Of a stretch of 64,000 nucleotides of DNA, positions 43,351 to 54,060 are shown piece after piece; within the stretch, counting starts at the first letter, position 1; each line of letters opens with the position of its first letter. The translations under genes and the position numbers were made by a program. The notes under the pieces were generated by a model. It did not search any database. It saw nothing but the letters and a program-made list of their open reading frames with translations, and had not been told where the DNA came from. This DNA is from Myrica gale (taxonomy: Eukaryota > Streptophyta > Magnoliopsida > Fagales > Myricaceae). The DNA lies in contig OZ005618.1 in NCBI GenBank assembly GCA_963930655.1, positions 18,441,001 through 18,505,000 of the forward strand, given 5' to 3'.

Positions 43351-43989
43351 CGACACATTGTGTTATTTTGCAGAAATCCTGGACGCGATGTCAAATCACC
43401 AAAAAGCTCTCAAATTGCCTCAAATGACCTCCAACGGCTCTCAATCATTACAAGAAGACCCTTAATGACCGTTGAAGACCTAGAAGCTATAAGAAGAAGG
43501 AGATGGAGAGAGAAAGAGAAAGCTCGACCAATATTGCAATATCTAGAGAGAGAAAGTCCAAAAATCCAAAGTTTTCACTTGCTGAATCATTCAAGAACAA
43601 AGCTCCATTGTCAAATCCTCCTCTCTTGCTCATCATCGAAGATCAAGCCTCCAAAGAGAGAGATATTTCTTGAAGAAGGGACAACTCACTTTCAAACTCA
43701 CTTTGCCCTAACTTCTAGAGAGATAAGTCATTTGAAGAAGAGGGAAAACCACACCTAGCAAGGAAGCTTGTGCTCACACCTACCTAATGTTAGGTTTCCT
43801 TCAAGAATCTTATCTTCTTACCTTTGTTGAGCTTCATACTTGCTAATTTGGCTTAAAGAGTCATTCCATACGATTTAAGCTTTTCATTGGCATATTCGGC
43901 TTAGAAAGCCATTCCTCATGTATTGAGATTTTCATTTGCTCATTCGGCTTAGAGAGCCTTCCTTGTAGCCTTCATTTGTAAAACCTTTG

Positions 43990-44150
43990 AGTGTTGGGAA
44001 AACACTTGGTCCTACTTGTGAGAGTAGAAGAAATCCTCTAGGTTGTGAGGATTTGTAAGAGAGTTAATGTGTAAGCTCGGAAAACACTTGGTCCTACTTG
44101 TGAGAGTAGAAGAAATCCTCTAGGTTGTGAGGATTTGTGAGAGTTGAAGC
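43990..44150 (+). repeat. 78-bp direct duplication in the element B LTR
   Basis: Two adjacent copies share GGTCCTACTTGTGAGAGTAG and AAATCCTCTAGGTTGTGAGG. It probably lies in the transcribed R/U5 part. Confidence 0.88.
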
Positions 44151-44533
44151 GTGAGCTCGCAAAACGCTTTGTAAAGGTTCCTTAGCACCCGGGAAGCTAA
44201 GGTGTATTCGCTATTTGGAGAATAGTGGAGGAAGCCCAAGGAAATCAATTGCCTTGGGGGTGGACGTAGGCACGTGTTTGGCCGAACCACCTAAAAACTA
44301 TAGTGTCATCTTTCTAACTCTATCTCTCTTACATTTTAGTACTTATTCATACTTGTGGAGATTTATGCTTTATCATTCATTTCTTATATTTGGTATAGCA
44401 TTAGACACTTTTAGTTCAACATTATTATTTGTTAAAGAGGGGTAGTTTTCAGATCTGCTTGTTTAGCAAAAAGTGATAAGTTTTTGTTAAACTCAATTCA
44501 CCCCCCTTTTGCGTTGTTATTTAGACTTTCAAT

Positions 44534-44545
44534 TGGTATCAGAGC
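44534..44545 (+). promoter_or_regulatory. Primer-binding site of element B
   Basis: TGGTATCAGAGC, two bases after the LTR end. Confidence 0.92.
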
Positions 44546-44551
44546 TGAGGC

Positions 44552-46110
44552 TAGGATAAGGATTTACATCCAAGCCGTGGACTATGAACTATGGAGAGTT
44601 ATCTCAAATGGTCCTACTTTTCCTAGAGATAAGGATGGAGAGTTGAAAGATGAAAATGAATGGAATAATGTTGATCTTAGACTTATGTCTCTAAATGCTA
44701 AAGCTATGAATGTGTTATATTGTGCACTTGATTCAAATGAATTTAATCGTGTTTCCGGTTGTGATACCGCGAAACAAATTTGGGACAAACATCTAGTAAC
44801 TCATGAAGGTACAAATAAAGTTAAAGAAAATAAGATTAGTATGCTTGTTCATAGCTATGAGCTTTTTAAGATGAGATCTGATGAATCTATATCTTCTATG
44901 TTTACTCGTTTTACTGATATCATAAATGAGTTTAAATCTCTTGGTAAAGAGTACACTAATGATGAAATGATAAGAAAGATTCTCAGGTGTCTTCCTAAAG
45001 CTTGGGAACCCAAGGTCACTGCAATTCAAGAAGCTAAGGACTTGACGAAGCTCTCACTGGACGAGCTCATGGGATCTCTCATGACCCATGAGATGAATCA
45101 AGTTAAGAGAGACGAAGATGAAGGCAAAGGAAAAAGGGGTGTAGCCCTAAAGGCCACATACTCTAGTGAGGATGAATCCTCTGAGGATAATGAGGAAATG
45201 ATTTTATTCACTAAAAGATTCAAGAAGTTCCACCACAAGAAGTCCAAGGATTTCAAATACAAAAAGAAAGCATTCTTGGCTGCATGGTGAGAATCCGATG
45301 AAAGTAGTAGTGAGAGCGATGGAGATGTTGCAAACCTTTGCTTCATGGCAAAGAATAACGAAGATGAGGTACAAAACTCTACATGTGACTCTTTTACTTT
45401 TGAGGAATTACAAGATGCTTTTGATGAACAACATGTTGAGTTGAAAAGAATATTTTCAAAGTATTGTTGTCTTAAAAAGAACCTTGAAACTCTTGGACAA
45501 GAAAATGATGCCTTGAAATATCAAGTTGTTTCTCTTGAAAATAATCTTGCAAGAGTCACAAAAGGAAATGATAAATTATTGCAAGAAGAGTCAATTAATT
45601 TCAAATCTGTAAATTGTGATTTAAAAAGGAAAGTTGACTCTCACTCAAGATCTAGCAAGATTTACTCAAGGAAAGAAAAACCTTGTTATTCTTCTTGGTT
45701 CTCAAAGATGTTGCTTCAATAAAAGTGACATTGGATATGATTCATTCAATAATCAAAAATCTTATTCTTATATGATCACAAAATCATCTCCATCATTTAC
45801 TTTGTGTAACTTTTGTGGAATGAATGGACACATTTCACACACTTGTCCAACTAGAAATAAATCCACTCATGGCATCAAATTTGTGTGGATTCAAAAAGAC
45901 AAGGTGAATGAATTTATTTCTAATACCAAAGGACCCAAAAATATTTGGGTACCAAAAACCAAGAGTTGATTGATTTTGCAGATGTGCTTGAAGTCCATTG
46001 TGAATGCTCCAAGCACATGACCGGAGACAAGAGTTGGTTTAACTCTCTTTGTCTCAAGGGAAAGGGTTCGGTTACTTTTGGTAATAATTACAAAGGAAAG
46101 ATACTCGTGT
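44552..46110 (+). pseudogene. Ty1/copia gag to protease start (element B), broken and truncated
   Basis: Directly after the primer site the frame enters gag at RIRIYIQAVDYELWRVISNG, so the usual start codon and first 25 or so residues are deleted. It continues MNVLYCALDSNEFNRVSGCD, SMFTRFTDIINEFKSLG and CLPKAWEPKVTAIQEAKDL. A TGA at 45288 interrupts the acidic linker. The coiled coil resumes at 45345 (DAFDEQHVELKRIFSKYCCL), and a frame change leads to the zinc knuckle CNFCGMNGHISHTC. GPKNIWVPKTKS is followed by a stop. The protease start reads VHCECSKHMTGDKSWF, where the catalytic Asp-Ser-Gly is replaced by His-Cys-Glu. After 46110 the element is lost and the fragment of the element A LTR begins soon after. 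Integrase and reverse transcriptase are absent. Confidence 0.85.
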
Positions 46111-46194
46111 TGATAGCTTTGGTATGTCTCTTAATCCCTTTTTGAAAATGCACTTCTTATTGATGATTTCAATAGATTCTCATGTGTTCTGTTC

Positions 46195-46703
46195 CTAGCT
46201 CAACGGCTCTTTTGTCAAAACCAATCGGTCGACCGCTACATGAGGCGGTCGAAGTACCGGTCGACCGCTTGAACAGTCAGTCGACCTCTTCAATTTAAGC
46301 ATGATCCGGTTCTTTTAAAAACAAGGTTTTTGACCACTTTTAAACACCCAATTTGAAAGACATACTTCCCATAAGTATATGAAGGTTTGGAGGTTTGATT
46401 GAGATGTTTTGAAACCTATAAAAACATTTTAATCTTTCAAACAAAACTTAAAACGGTTTATGCATGTTTTGAAAGATATGCAAGTGCGTGATTCAAATCC
46501 TTGTCAAATGTGAAATAAAGAGTTACAAGGATTATACCCTAAGGTCTTGAATCTTCACATTAAGCTCCTTGCATCTTCTTGTTCCCTTTTCTTCAAGGTT
46601 TGACTCTTTTCGTCAAGTTGTATTTATCTTTGAAGATGTCCATTTTGTAAACTCATCCATTTATTGAAATCATTAAAACCTCGATTGTGCACAAAAGCCA
46701 ACA
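46195..46703 (-). repeat. Truncated element A LTR
   Basis: Matches 40809-41316 over 508 bases, with few differences, and ends with the same AAAAGCCAACA. The rest of the LTR and the polypurine tract are absent; unrelated sequence begins at 46704. Confidence 0.88.
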
Positions 46704-47713
46704 TATATACCAGAATACTTTTAAAGATCATTTTAGCTAATACCGAGGAGAGACATTATACATTATTATCAAGTCTTATATCAATCCAGACACAAGTTGA
46801 GCAAATATTTAAAAATATATGCATCAGAATCGGAATTGTGTCAACCAATCCAAAGAAGAGACACAAAAAACATTTTTTTTCTATATACTATAAATTAAAT
46901 TAATAGAACCATAATCAAACAAGATATAAGAACATATGAAAAGAAAAATTGAGTGAAACCTATTCCAAATGCATGAACTAATGTAACTCATACTGAAGGA
47001 GCAAAATGGGGAATTAACATAACTAGTATCTAGTAATTTAATTCAGTTTTAATTATTCCACTAGTTTCAGTGGTATTAAAATAGAGAAGGACAAATAGGA
47101 TAGAAATTAAAAGAAATAATTTAAGGAAAAGAAAGGATCTGTCGGGTGGGAGATGGATCTACTCCTTGCTCTGGCCACCTCCTCCCACCGAGATGGCGGT
47201 GGAGCTGGGTTTATGTCCAGACACAAAATCATGGATCGCAAGTTGGGGCCGCCCATCACCATTGGCCGCGACCCAGACGAGAGCACGCATGTTGGATCCT
47301 AGGTTGGGCCTCCCATCATGTCACATAGGGACGGGTTTGAGATATGGTAATAACCTAATGATTAGTGGAGTAATTACAACTTTAATTTTTTTTCTGCATA
47401 ATTAAGAGTGTATTATAACTTTAATTCAAATAAAGGAACGGATTGCCGAGGAAAAGAATATTAAAGTAAAGAATTACAATGGGAGTCCTTTCTGTTATGG
47501 AAGGAAGGAGATAGTAAGAATCATTGTCAATATTGCAATTGGGCCAGTATAGAGAGAGATGGGCAATCCATTGGGCCAGTCCATAAGCCCTTGAGCATGC
47601 ACTGGAGGCCGCAACTTTCATTAAGAGCTCAATTTGAATAGGAAGTTAAAAGAGTTTCTGGATGGCAACCTTCATAACAGGTGAGTTTTCCTGTGAATTC
47701 AGCAAGAATGAGA
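46704..47713. other. Intergenic, no gene recognised
   Basis: Mostly AT-rich, with a GC-rich patch at 47140-47340 whose overlapping frames look accidental. Confidence 0.35.
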
Positions 47714-47864
47714 GGTTATGTGGAAGAGACAACAGCAAATTAAATATCTATGCGACTTTATTTGTTGAACCTCAGTCCGATTCTCAAGAGTGGGAGCCGG
47801 ATTTTGGAGAGGTTCAATAAATAAAGTAGCATAGATTTTTTATTTGCTGTTCTCTCATAAGAAG
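47714..47864. repeat. Long imperfect hairpin
   Basis: Left arm 47716-47773 and right arm 47807-47863 are inverted copies (ACAGCAAAT, ATCTATGC.ACTTTATTT, TTGAACCTC). Even the loop is partly self-complementary. Either a foldback element or a small-RNA hairpin. Confidence 0.65.
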
Positions 47865-47889
47865 ACTTGAAAAGGAAGGAAATTTTTTA

Positions 47890-49960
47890 TGTGGAAGCAA
47901 AAGCTCAAGAATTCGATTGGCGCCTACTTCACGGTTACTGTATGTAAGGATCAAGCCTTTGATGTCCAAGAACTCTTCCCAACCTGAGAAAAATATATTG
48001 AAAGTTACGGGTTTTCTCAAGGAAGACACTTAGTGCGGGTTCCAACCAAAATTTTGATCCCATTTAAAAAAATTATAAAATAATCTTTCTTCCTATCAAA
48101 TTATTTTTTTATTATAATATTTATTTAAATTTTTATTGTAAAAATTTTGGAATGATAAATTTTTTTAAAAATAAAGAAAGATAATTTGAATAAAATTTTT
48201 ATATTTATTTGAAGTGAAAAATAATAAATTAATAAAAAAAATTTAAAATTATTTTATTAGTATGAAAATGGTAGGAACTTGAGGAATGGATGGAGTTAAG
48301 CTACTTGCACTTTTCCACTTTCCAACTCATGTAATACAAACATGACTTACAATGGATGGCATCACTCTTAATGATGATGGGAGTCCAGCGGAGATATACG
48401 GCTAGGGGTGCTCATTTTCATCGTCGGTGACAGTTTAACTGTCATTGTTATTGGTAAGAGCAGTTAATATGTGATTTCATCAATTGCGGTAACGATAACA
48501 GTTTTCATCAAACCGTCACTTACATTACCTTTAACCACCTATAGTTTAGACTTGAGATGATTATTGGTGATGTAACATATTTTTTTTTTGGGCTTTTATT
48601 GGAATATGTTAGTTAGTTTATGTCACATTGTTAGATATTTTTATTAGACTTTTGTCTTTATTTTTGAATATGATATTATGTTAGACTTGTGGACAACCTA
48701 TTATATATTTGTTATGAGTATTAATGACTATGATATTAACAAAATAGATTATGATATTTGTCTATTTGATATGATTATTGATTATGATATTATGTTGCAA
48801 AATTTAAAAAGGTTATAATATTTGAATAATTATATTTATTGCTTAAATATGAGTATCAAATGGTCTTAATGGTCCAAACAAGCCTAAGAAAATAGCCAAA
48901 AACATAGAGAAAAATGAAAAGTAAGAAAAGAAGCATATTTTTTTTATCCCAACGTTTAAACGGTTTGAGCGGTTACCGTCTAACCGTTATTATCATCACG
49001 GGTAAGAGCGGTTATTGTGCTTTAACGGTATAGTGACGGTGTCAAATATGTGATTCTGTCAATTGCAGTGACGGTGACGATTTTCGCCAAACCGTCGACT
49101 ACACTACCAATAATTACTCTTATATACGGCTCTGCTGTTAATTGACGTGGCAGTCTGGATAATGAGATTAGGTGAGAAAATCTCATCCGTCCAACCGGAG
49201 AGTTGTACGGCTCCACTATTAATTGGCGTGGCAGTCTGGTTTACGAGATTGGTGAGAAAATCTCATCCGTCCAACCGGATGTCTCGCCTGTTTATCTGGA
49301 TTCGTAAATGCGGATGAAATATCTTTTCACCTTCGCAAATGGCCTCGATCGAAACGCTCATCATGATTGTCTTCCCTGCGCTTCCACGGCAGATATGGTG
49401 GGGTCAAGAATCAAAGAAGGGCCGGTAAAATAACTCCTCAACTTCCACGGCAGACATGGTGGGATTACAGGGGTCTCATCTAATAAATAAGATATGACAA
49501 CTAGACCATCGAAGAAATAGAAGGAGCTAGGCCCAGACAACAACGGCAGGTCATACGCCGGTGAAAGCAGTAATTTTTTGTTTTTGTTTTTGAAATCTTA
49601 ATATATTATCTATTATCTTTGCCTTCTCTTCGGTCTGGATATTTTGTATAATTTTTGTCCTATTATATCCATTAATTATTTAAATTTATTTTTAAATTTA
49701 AAATTATAATTTTACCCTAATACAATCCAAAAAAATCATAGAATATATAATTGTCATTTCCAGCTTTAAAAACTCATTTTTTTTGTTCAAATTAATAAAA
49801 AATGTTAAAAAAATGTTGAAATCAATACTACTTGGTTAATACAATATGAGAAAAATAATATATTGGATGTTAAGTGTTAAGATCTTATATATAATTGCTA
49901 CTTGGTGGGTACAATGGGAGGAAAATAATAGATGCGATGTAAAGTGTTAAGATCTTATAG
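47890..49960. repeat. Paralogous segment Y1
   Basis: Shares, in order, AAAGCTCA.GAATTC, ATCAAGCCTTTGAT, ACTCTTCCCAACC, AATTGACGTGGCAGTCT, GTGAGAAAATCTCATC, CACGGCAGACATGGTGGG and ATATGACAACTAGA with 52432-54060. The blocks are interrupted differently in the two copies. The stretch with GTGAGAAAATCTCATC is itself doubled in Y1 (49136-49205 and 49207-49280). A minus-strand frame (GWEEFLDIKGLILTYSNREV, 47930-47990) is partly conserved in Y2 but I do not recognise it. Confidence 0.7.
48404..49122. mobile_element. hAT-like insertion in Y1, 719 bp
   Basis: Begins TAGGGGTGCTCATT and ends AATTACTCTTA, with a perfect 8-bp duplication TATACGGC (48396-48403 and 49123-49130). The paralogous segment at 52605-52640 has the same flanks joined without it and with a single TACGGC, a natural empty site. 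The body has GAGCGGTTA-type repeats and no transposase. Confidence 0.82.
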
Positions 49961-50279
49961 ATTTAAGAGTGATATGGTAATCTAATAGAGACTGAGGTTA
50001 CGTGAGAGACATGTGTAAACAATTACCTTATCGCCTAATTTAACTCTAGGGTACAAATCGTTGGGAGAGATAACATGATGGGCTCAATGTCTAAAAAATA
50101 AAACATTGGGGCGCAATATCTCAACACTCAAACATAAGGGGTGCAAACTAAGTGTAGTTAACTCTCTTTTTTATTGTGTTACTTATTGTTGGAGTTCCAG
50201 TGCAGTGATTTTTAAGAGCAGAAAATTTGGAAGAATCTATTCACCCCCTCTAAATTCGGTTCATTTAGTATTAAAAAAA
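49961..50279. other. Between Y1 and the CACTA-like copy, no gene
   Basis: Contains GGGGCGCAATATC and GGGGTGCAAACTAAGTGTAG motifs resembling the MITE end near 37750-37860. No boundaries could be set. Confidence 0.35.
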
Positions 50280-52431
50280 TATCTTAAAGCAGTTAGACCC
50301 ACCATGATGGCCAAGATAGGCTATTTATTTTATAGCCAATTATATTTATATTGTTTCGATGTTTTTCGATATTGTAATTTTTTTTTTACATTTTGTTAAT
50401 CAATTCGTAATTTAATTTCTTTCTTAAATAATTCTCTAGCGATTATTTTAATTAAAAAGTGAAAAGAAATCTGTTCCAATCTTAAATGTAGCGTTCGGAT
50501 GGTAGTGCAATTTGACGTTCAATCAAATTCAAACTATTCAACAATTTCGTTCGTTGATAATTCAAACGCCTGCATCCAGATATCGAACGAATGTGACGCT
50601 AACCATGAGAACGTGTATTTCAAATAACTAAAACAGTTCGAACGTATTCTACGCAAAGCATTGTGACACATTAAAAACGGTAAAATACATTTTATTTTAT
50701 TCCATTGGAACGGTTTCCAAAGCATCATACGTTAAATTCTTGTTTTTAGTTCGAATGATTATTGTTCTTATCGAACAAAGATAAATGTATTGTTGGATGA
50801 TGATCGAACGCCTCACATAAGCATTGAAAATCGTTTGAACATTTTCTTCCGATGTCCGTTCGAAAGAGTTCAAATTGTATCGTTATTTTGGAACTGAAAT
50901 TTTGGTATTTTTAGGGACGAAACAAATTTCCGTATGAAAAATCCTTTTGTAACATGGTTGTTGGGACAATTAGAGTGAGAGACGGAATTCATATTTTTTG
51001 GGATAGATCTTTCTATCCCAAAAATTAAATTTTGTTGTAGTGTTGTGAATGCTTAATTACAAGTTATCGTTCTTTAGAAGAAATATTTTTTCTGATCCCT
51101 AAAAGTGGCCGAAATTAATTTCTTGCATCATGTCCTCCATAAAGGTACAAGGATTTATGTATGAACACAGACGAGGGCAGAAAACTTTGTGGGCACTTTT
51201 TATCTCTCTGGCCCATAATGTGCATGCATGACTAGGTACATGTAATTATTTAATAAAAAAGTATTGGAGTTATGTGAAAAAGTATAGAGAGAAAAAATTT
51301 ATGTTGAATAAAAATTAAAAAATTGTTAGAAATTGAATAAAATGTATTGATGTTTGTGTTTGAATTCTGAATATATCGACAGTAATTTTATGAATATATT
51401 TAGAATCTTTGAAAAAAATTGTGAAAACCAACTTCTCCTAAAATTAAAAAACACATAAATACGAGTACGAGCCCCGCGCCCATTGCGCCTGGGCTTGCTG
51501 GTTAAGATTCCGTGGCACCCAGTGTATCAACCAGGCTGACGTTGTTCACGAAACCATTTTTCGAGATTACAAATAATAACTATCTCGTACGTCAGTAAAT
51601 AATTTGGTTGATTTTTCAGGGCAGCATAACGGTCCTCCTGTAACAGTACTGAAATTTTCAGGGATGAAATACTTGTAACTTGTGACCACAGAAACCACTT
51701 TTTGGGACCCAAAATTCTATTCGTACCCTTACTACTTGATGGTTTTTCAGGGACGACGTAAGTTTTTTTTTTCTGTCCAAAAAACTGTACAAGGTTCGTC
51801 TTTAAAAGCCACTATTTTTTTTAGAGATAACCCTCCTAATCGCATCCTGGGAGGTTATATGCCCTATTTTTTTTTGGAAACAACCCTATATATGTTCGTA
51901 CCCAGAATGCGCTTTTAGAAATGATATATATTGTTGATACCCAGAATGCATTTTAGAGATGAAGATTCATTACTGAGAAGGTTTTGCTCCTACAAAAAGG
52001 TTTTAATGCTGTTAAGACATTAATAAATCTTTTTAATGACCTAGATTGAATTAAGCAATGTACTAATTTACTCAACAGTTTAGTGAACTTGTCATATGCC
52101 TCAAATCCCATATCCCAAAGGATCTGTATCTACGACTCTCAGGACTTTCTACAACACAGTTTGAGACACATCCAGAAACATGTAAAGATAAGAATGAGCT
52201 ACAACTAGCTAATTAAATAAATAAAAGAAGTTAAACAACTGGTGCGTGTGAGTCAATGCGCGCAGTATTCTTTTAATTACTTGCACAAAATTGTTCAATT
52301 CTGCAAAATAATAAATGTGAACTCATAAATAACCAAATTTTCACTTTTCAAATATAAATATCAATTTTGTCAAAATCTTCATTGTAAAAACATAATCACG
52401 AATAATAAAAGTCACTTTGAGCAATAAAAAC
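50280..52431. repeat. CACTA-like end plus flank, copy X1
   Basis: 50280-51042 contains TTCGAACG/CGTTCGAA-type repeats and ends GGGATAGA..AAATTTTGTTGTAGTG, a CACTA-type terminus (inverted CACTACAACAAAATTT). The match to the second copy (60530-63037) continues beyond that terminus, through CTGATCCCTAAAAGTGGCCG, CAGAATGC.TTTTAGA and AATAAATGTGAACTCATAAA, so a larger block was duplicated. No transposase frame. X2 has an extra piece of about 230 bases at 62535-62775. Confidence 0.7.
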
Positions 52432-52909
52432 AAAAGCTCAGGAATTCACTTCGCGCCTACTTCACCAGTACTGTAGACAAGGATGATCAAGCCTTTGATC
52501 TCCAATAACTCTTCCCAACCCGAGTCACAGACATCGAAAATTAAACTACAGACGTAGCTAATACTCTCCTTAAATCTAGCTCCTTGCAGCTTTTGCTACT
52601 TCAATCCAGCGGAACTGTACGGCTCCGCTATTAATTGACGTGGCAGTCTCGGTAATGAGAGTAGGTGAGAAAATCTCATCTGTCCAACCGGATGCCACGC
52701 CAGTTTATCCGGATCCGTAGTAATGCGGATGAAATATCTTATCATCGTTTTGTCCTTCCTGTGCTTCTGTATCTTTCCCACGTGGATGGATTGATGTCAA
52801 TAATAAATTTGACTGGCCAAAGGGCCCGGAAATAAATAAATCCACGGCAGACATGGTGGGCTTCTGGGTTACAGGAACCACGTACACCGGTCTCGTACAA
52901 TAATTTTTC

Positions 52910-53212
52910 ATAGAATTACCATTTAGTCAAAAAAATATAAACTGAAAAATTAAAAGTTTAAAAAATTAAACCTAAGAACTAAAACATAAAACGACGTAAA
53001 ACTTAAGGACTAAACTGTCAATTTTCATTGCCACATCAGCTGCTGAGTTGTCAGCTGATGTGACCTTCCGTTAGGGAAACTAACGGATCCCTGACGGAAG
53101 GACCATTTTATAAAACAACGAAAATTCAAGGACTAAAATTTTGAAATTTGAAATCCAAGGACCCATTTGCCAAAGGGGTATAAACCCAGGGACTAAGTTG
53201 CCAAATTCTCAT
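52910..53212. repeat. Long-TIR MITE in Y2
   Basis: Inverted arms related to the family at 19560-19941 (ACTTAAGGACTAAACTGTC on the left, AATTCAAGGACTAAAATTTT on the right) around a centre with CAGCTGATGTG. Absent from Y1. Exact ends are uncertain. Confidence 0.6.
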
Positions 53213-53282
53213 AAATAAAATATGACAACTAGAGCATTGAAGAAATAGAAGGAGCGAGTCCCACACAACAATGGCATATTAT

Positions 53283-53482
53283 TGGGATGTTTGAGGATGA
53301 AAATTTTGTGTATTGGAGTTTGAGAAATATTATAAAGTAAAGATATATTACGAGAGTTGGTGAAAAAGTGAAGAGAGAGAAGATTTTTAATAAATATTAT
53401 AATAATAAAAAATTATGTGATGAATTTTTTATTATTAAACCTAAATTTTTGAGCCCAAATTATTGGGGCTCAAACAAGGATA
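53283..53482. repeat. Tourist-like MITE in Y2
   Basis: GGGATGTTTGAGGATGAAAA on the left and GGGCTCAAACAAGGATA on the right, with the family body (GTGAAAAAGTGAAGAGAGAG). Y1 lacks it at the matching site (around 49550). Confidence 0.6.
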
Positions 53483-54060
53483 GATATGCCGGTGAACATA
53501 TCAGTGCCGTTTTTTTTCCGAGATCGTAATATATTATCTATTATATTTGCCTCAACTTGGTACTGACATTTTGCACTTTTAGGGGCTTAGAATTTTTTGA
53601 ATTCTCACAATACAAAAATCCTACAACCAAACATCATTTTTAACCTCACATAAAAATAACTACAACAAGCATACTAATAAAGTTAACATCACCTAAAAAT
53701 TCTCAAAACACAAAAAATACTCACAACACTCATAACCGAACAACCTCTTAATCTCATTATATTCATTAACTATTTAAATTTAAATTTTATCTTAAAATTA
53801 CAATTTTACATTCTTAAAATAGTACCATCCCAAAAAATTATAAAAATATAATTATTATTTCAAGGTCTAAAAAATTATTTTCATTTAAATTAACCAAAAA
53901 ATTTTAATTGAGAATGAAAAGTATTAAATCAATAGTACATGGTGAGTACAGTGCAAAAAAAAATAATAAATTCGTGTAAAATTTTAAGACTCGGCCCATA
54001 TATAATTGGTACTTGATGGATACAATGTAAAGAAAATAATAAATTAGATGTAAATTGATA

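Larger units (their letters stand above)
42577..44531 (+). mobile_element. Copia element B 5' LTR, about 1.95 kb
   Basis: Begins TGTTAGCCCAAGG inside the minus-strand gag and ends TTAGACTTTCA, two bases before a plus-strand primer-binding site at 44534. It contains a five-unit 98-101-bp tandem array (42856-43350) and a 78-bp direct duplication (about 43990-44150, sharing AAAACACTTGGTCCTACTTG). The 3' LTR is absent. The left boundary rests on the TG start and the loss of gag similarity. Confidence 0.72.
52432..54060. repeat. Paralogous segment Y2
   Basis: Partner of 47890-49960. It lacks the hAT insertion but carries two insertions of its own, at about 52910-53212 and 53283-53482. Confidence 0.7.

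Noticed and set aside
42843..43465. Frames with repeated CRHIEGMC / VDT residues on both strands
   Set aside because: They are translations of the tandem GTGTCGACAC palindromes. The palindrome makes both strands read alike.
40011..44545. tRNA-like TGGTATCAGAGC sequences
   Set aside because: They are 12-base primer-binding sites next to LTR ends, not tRNA genes.
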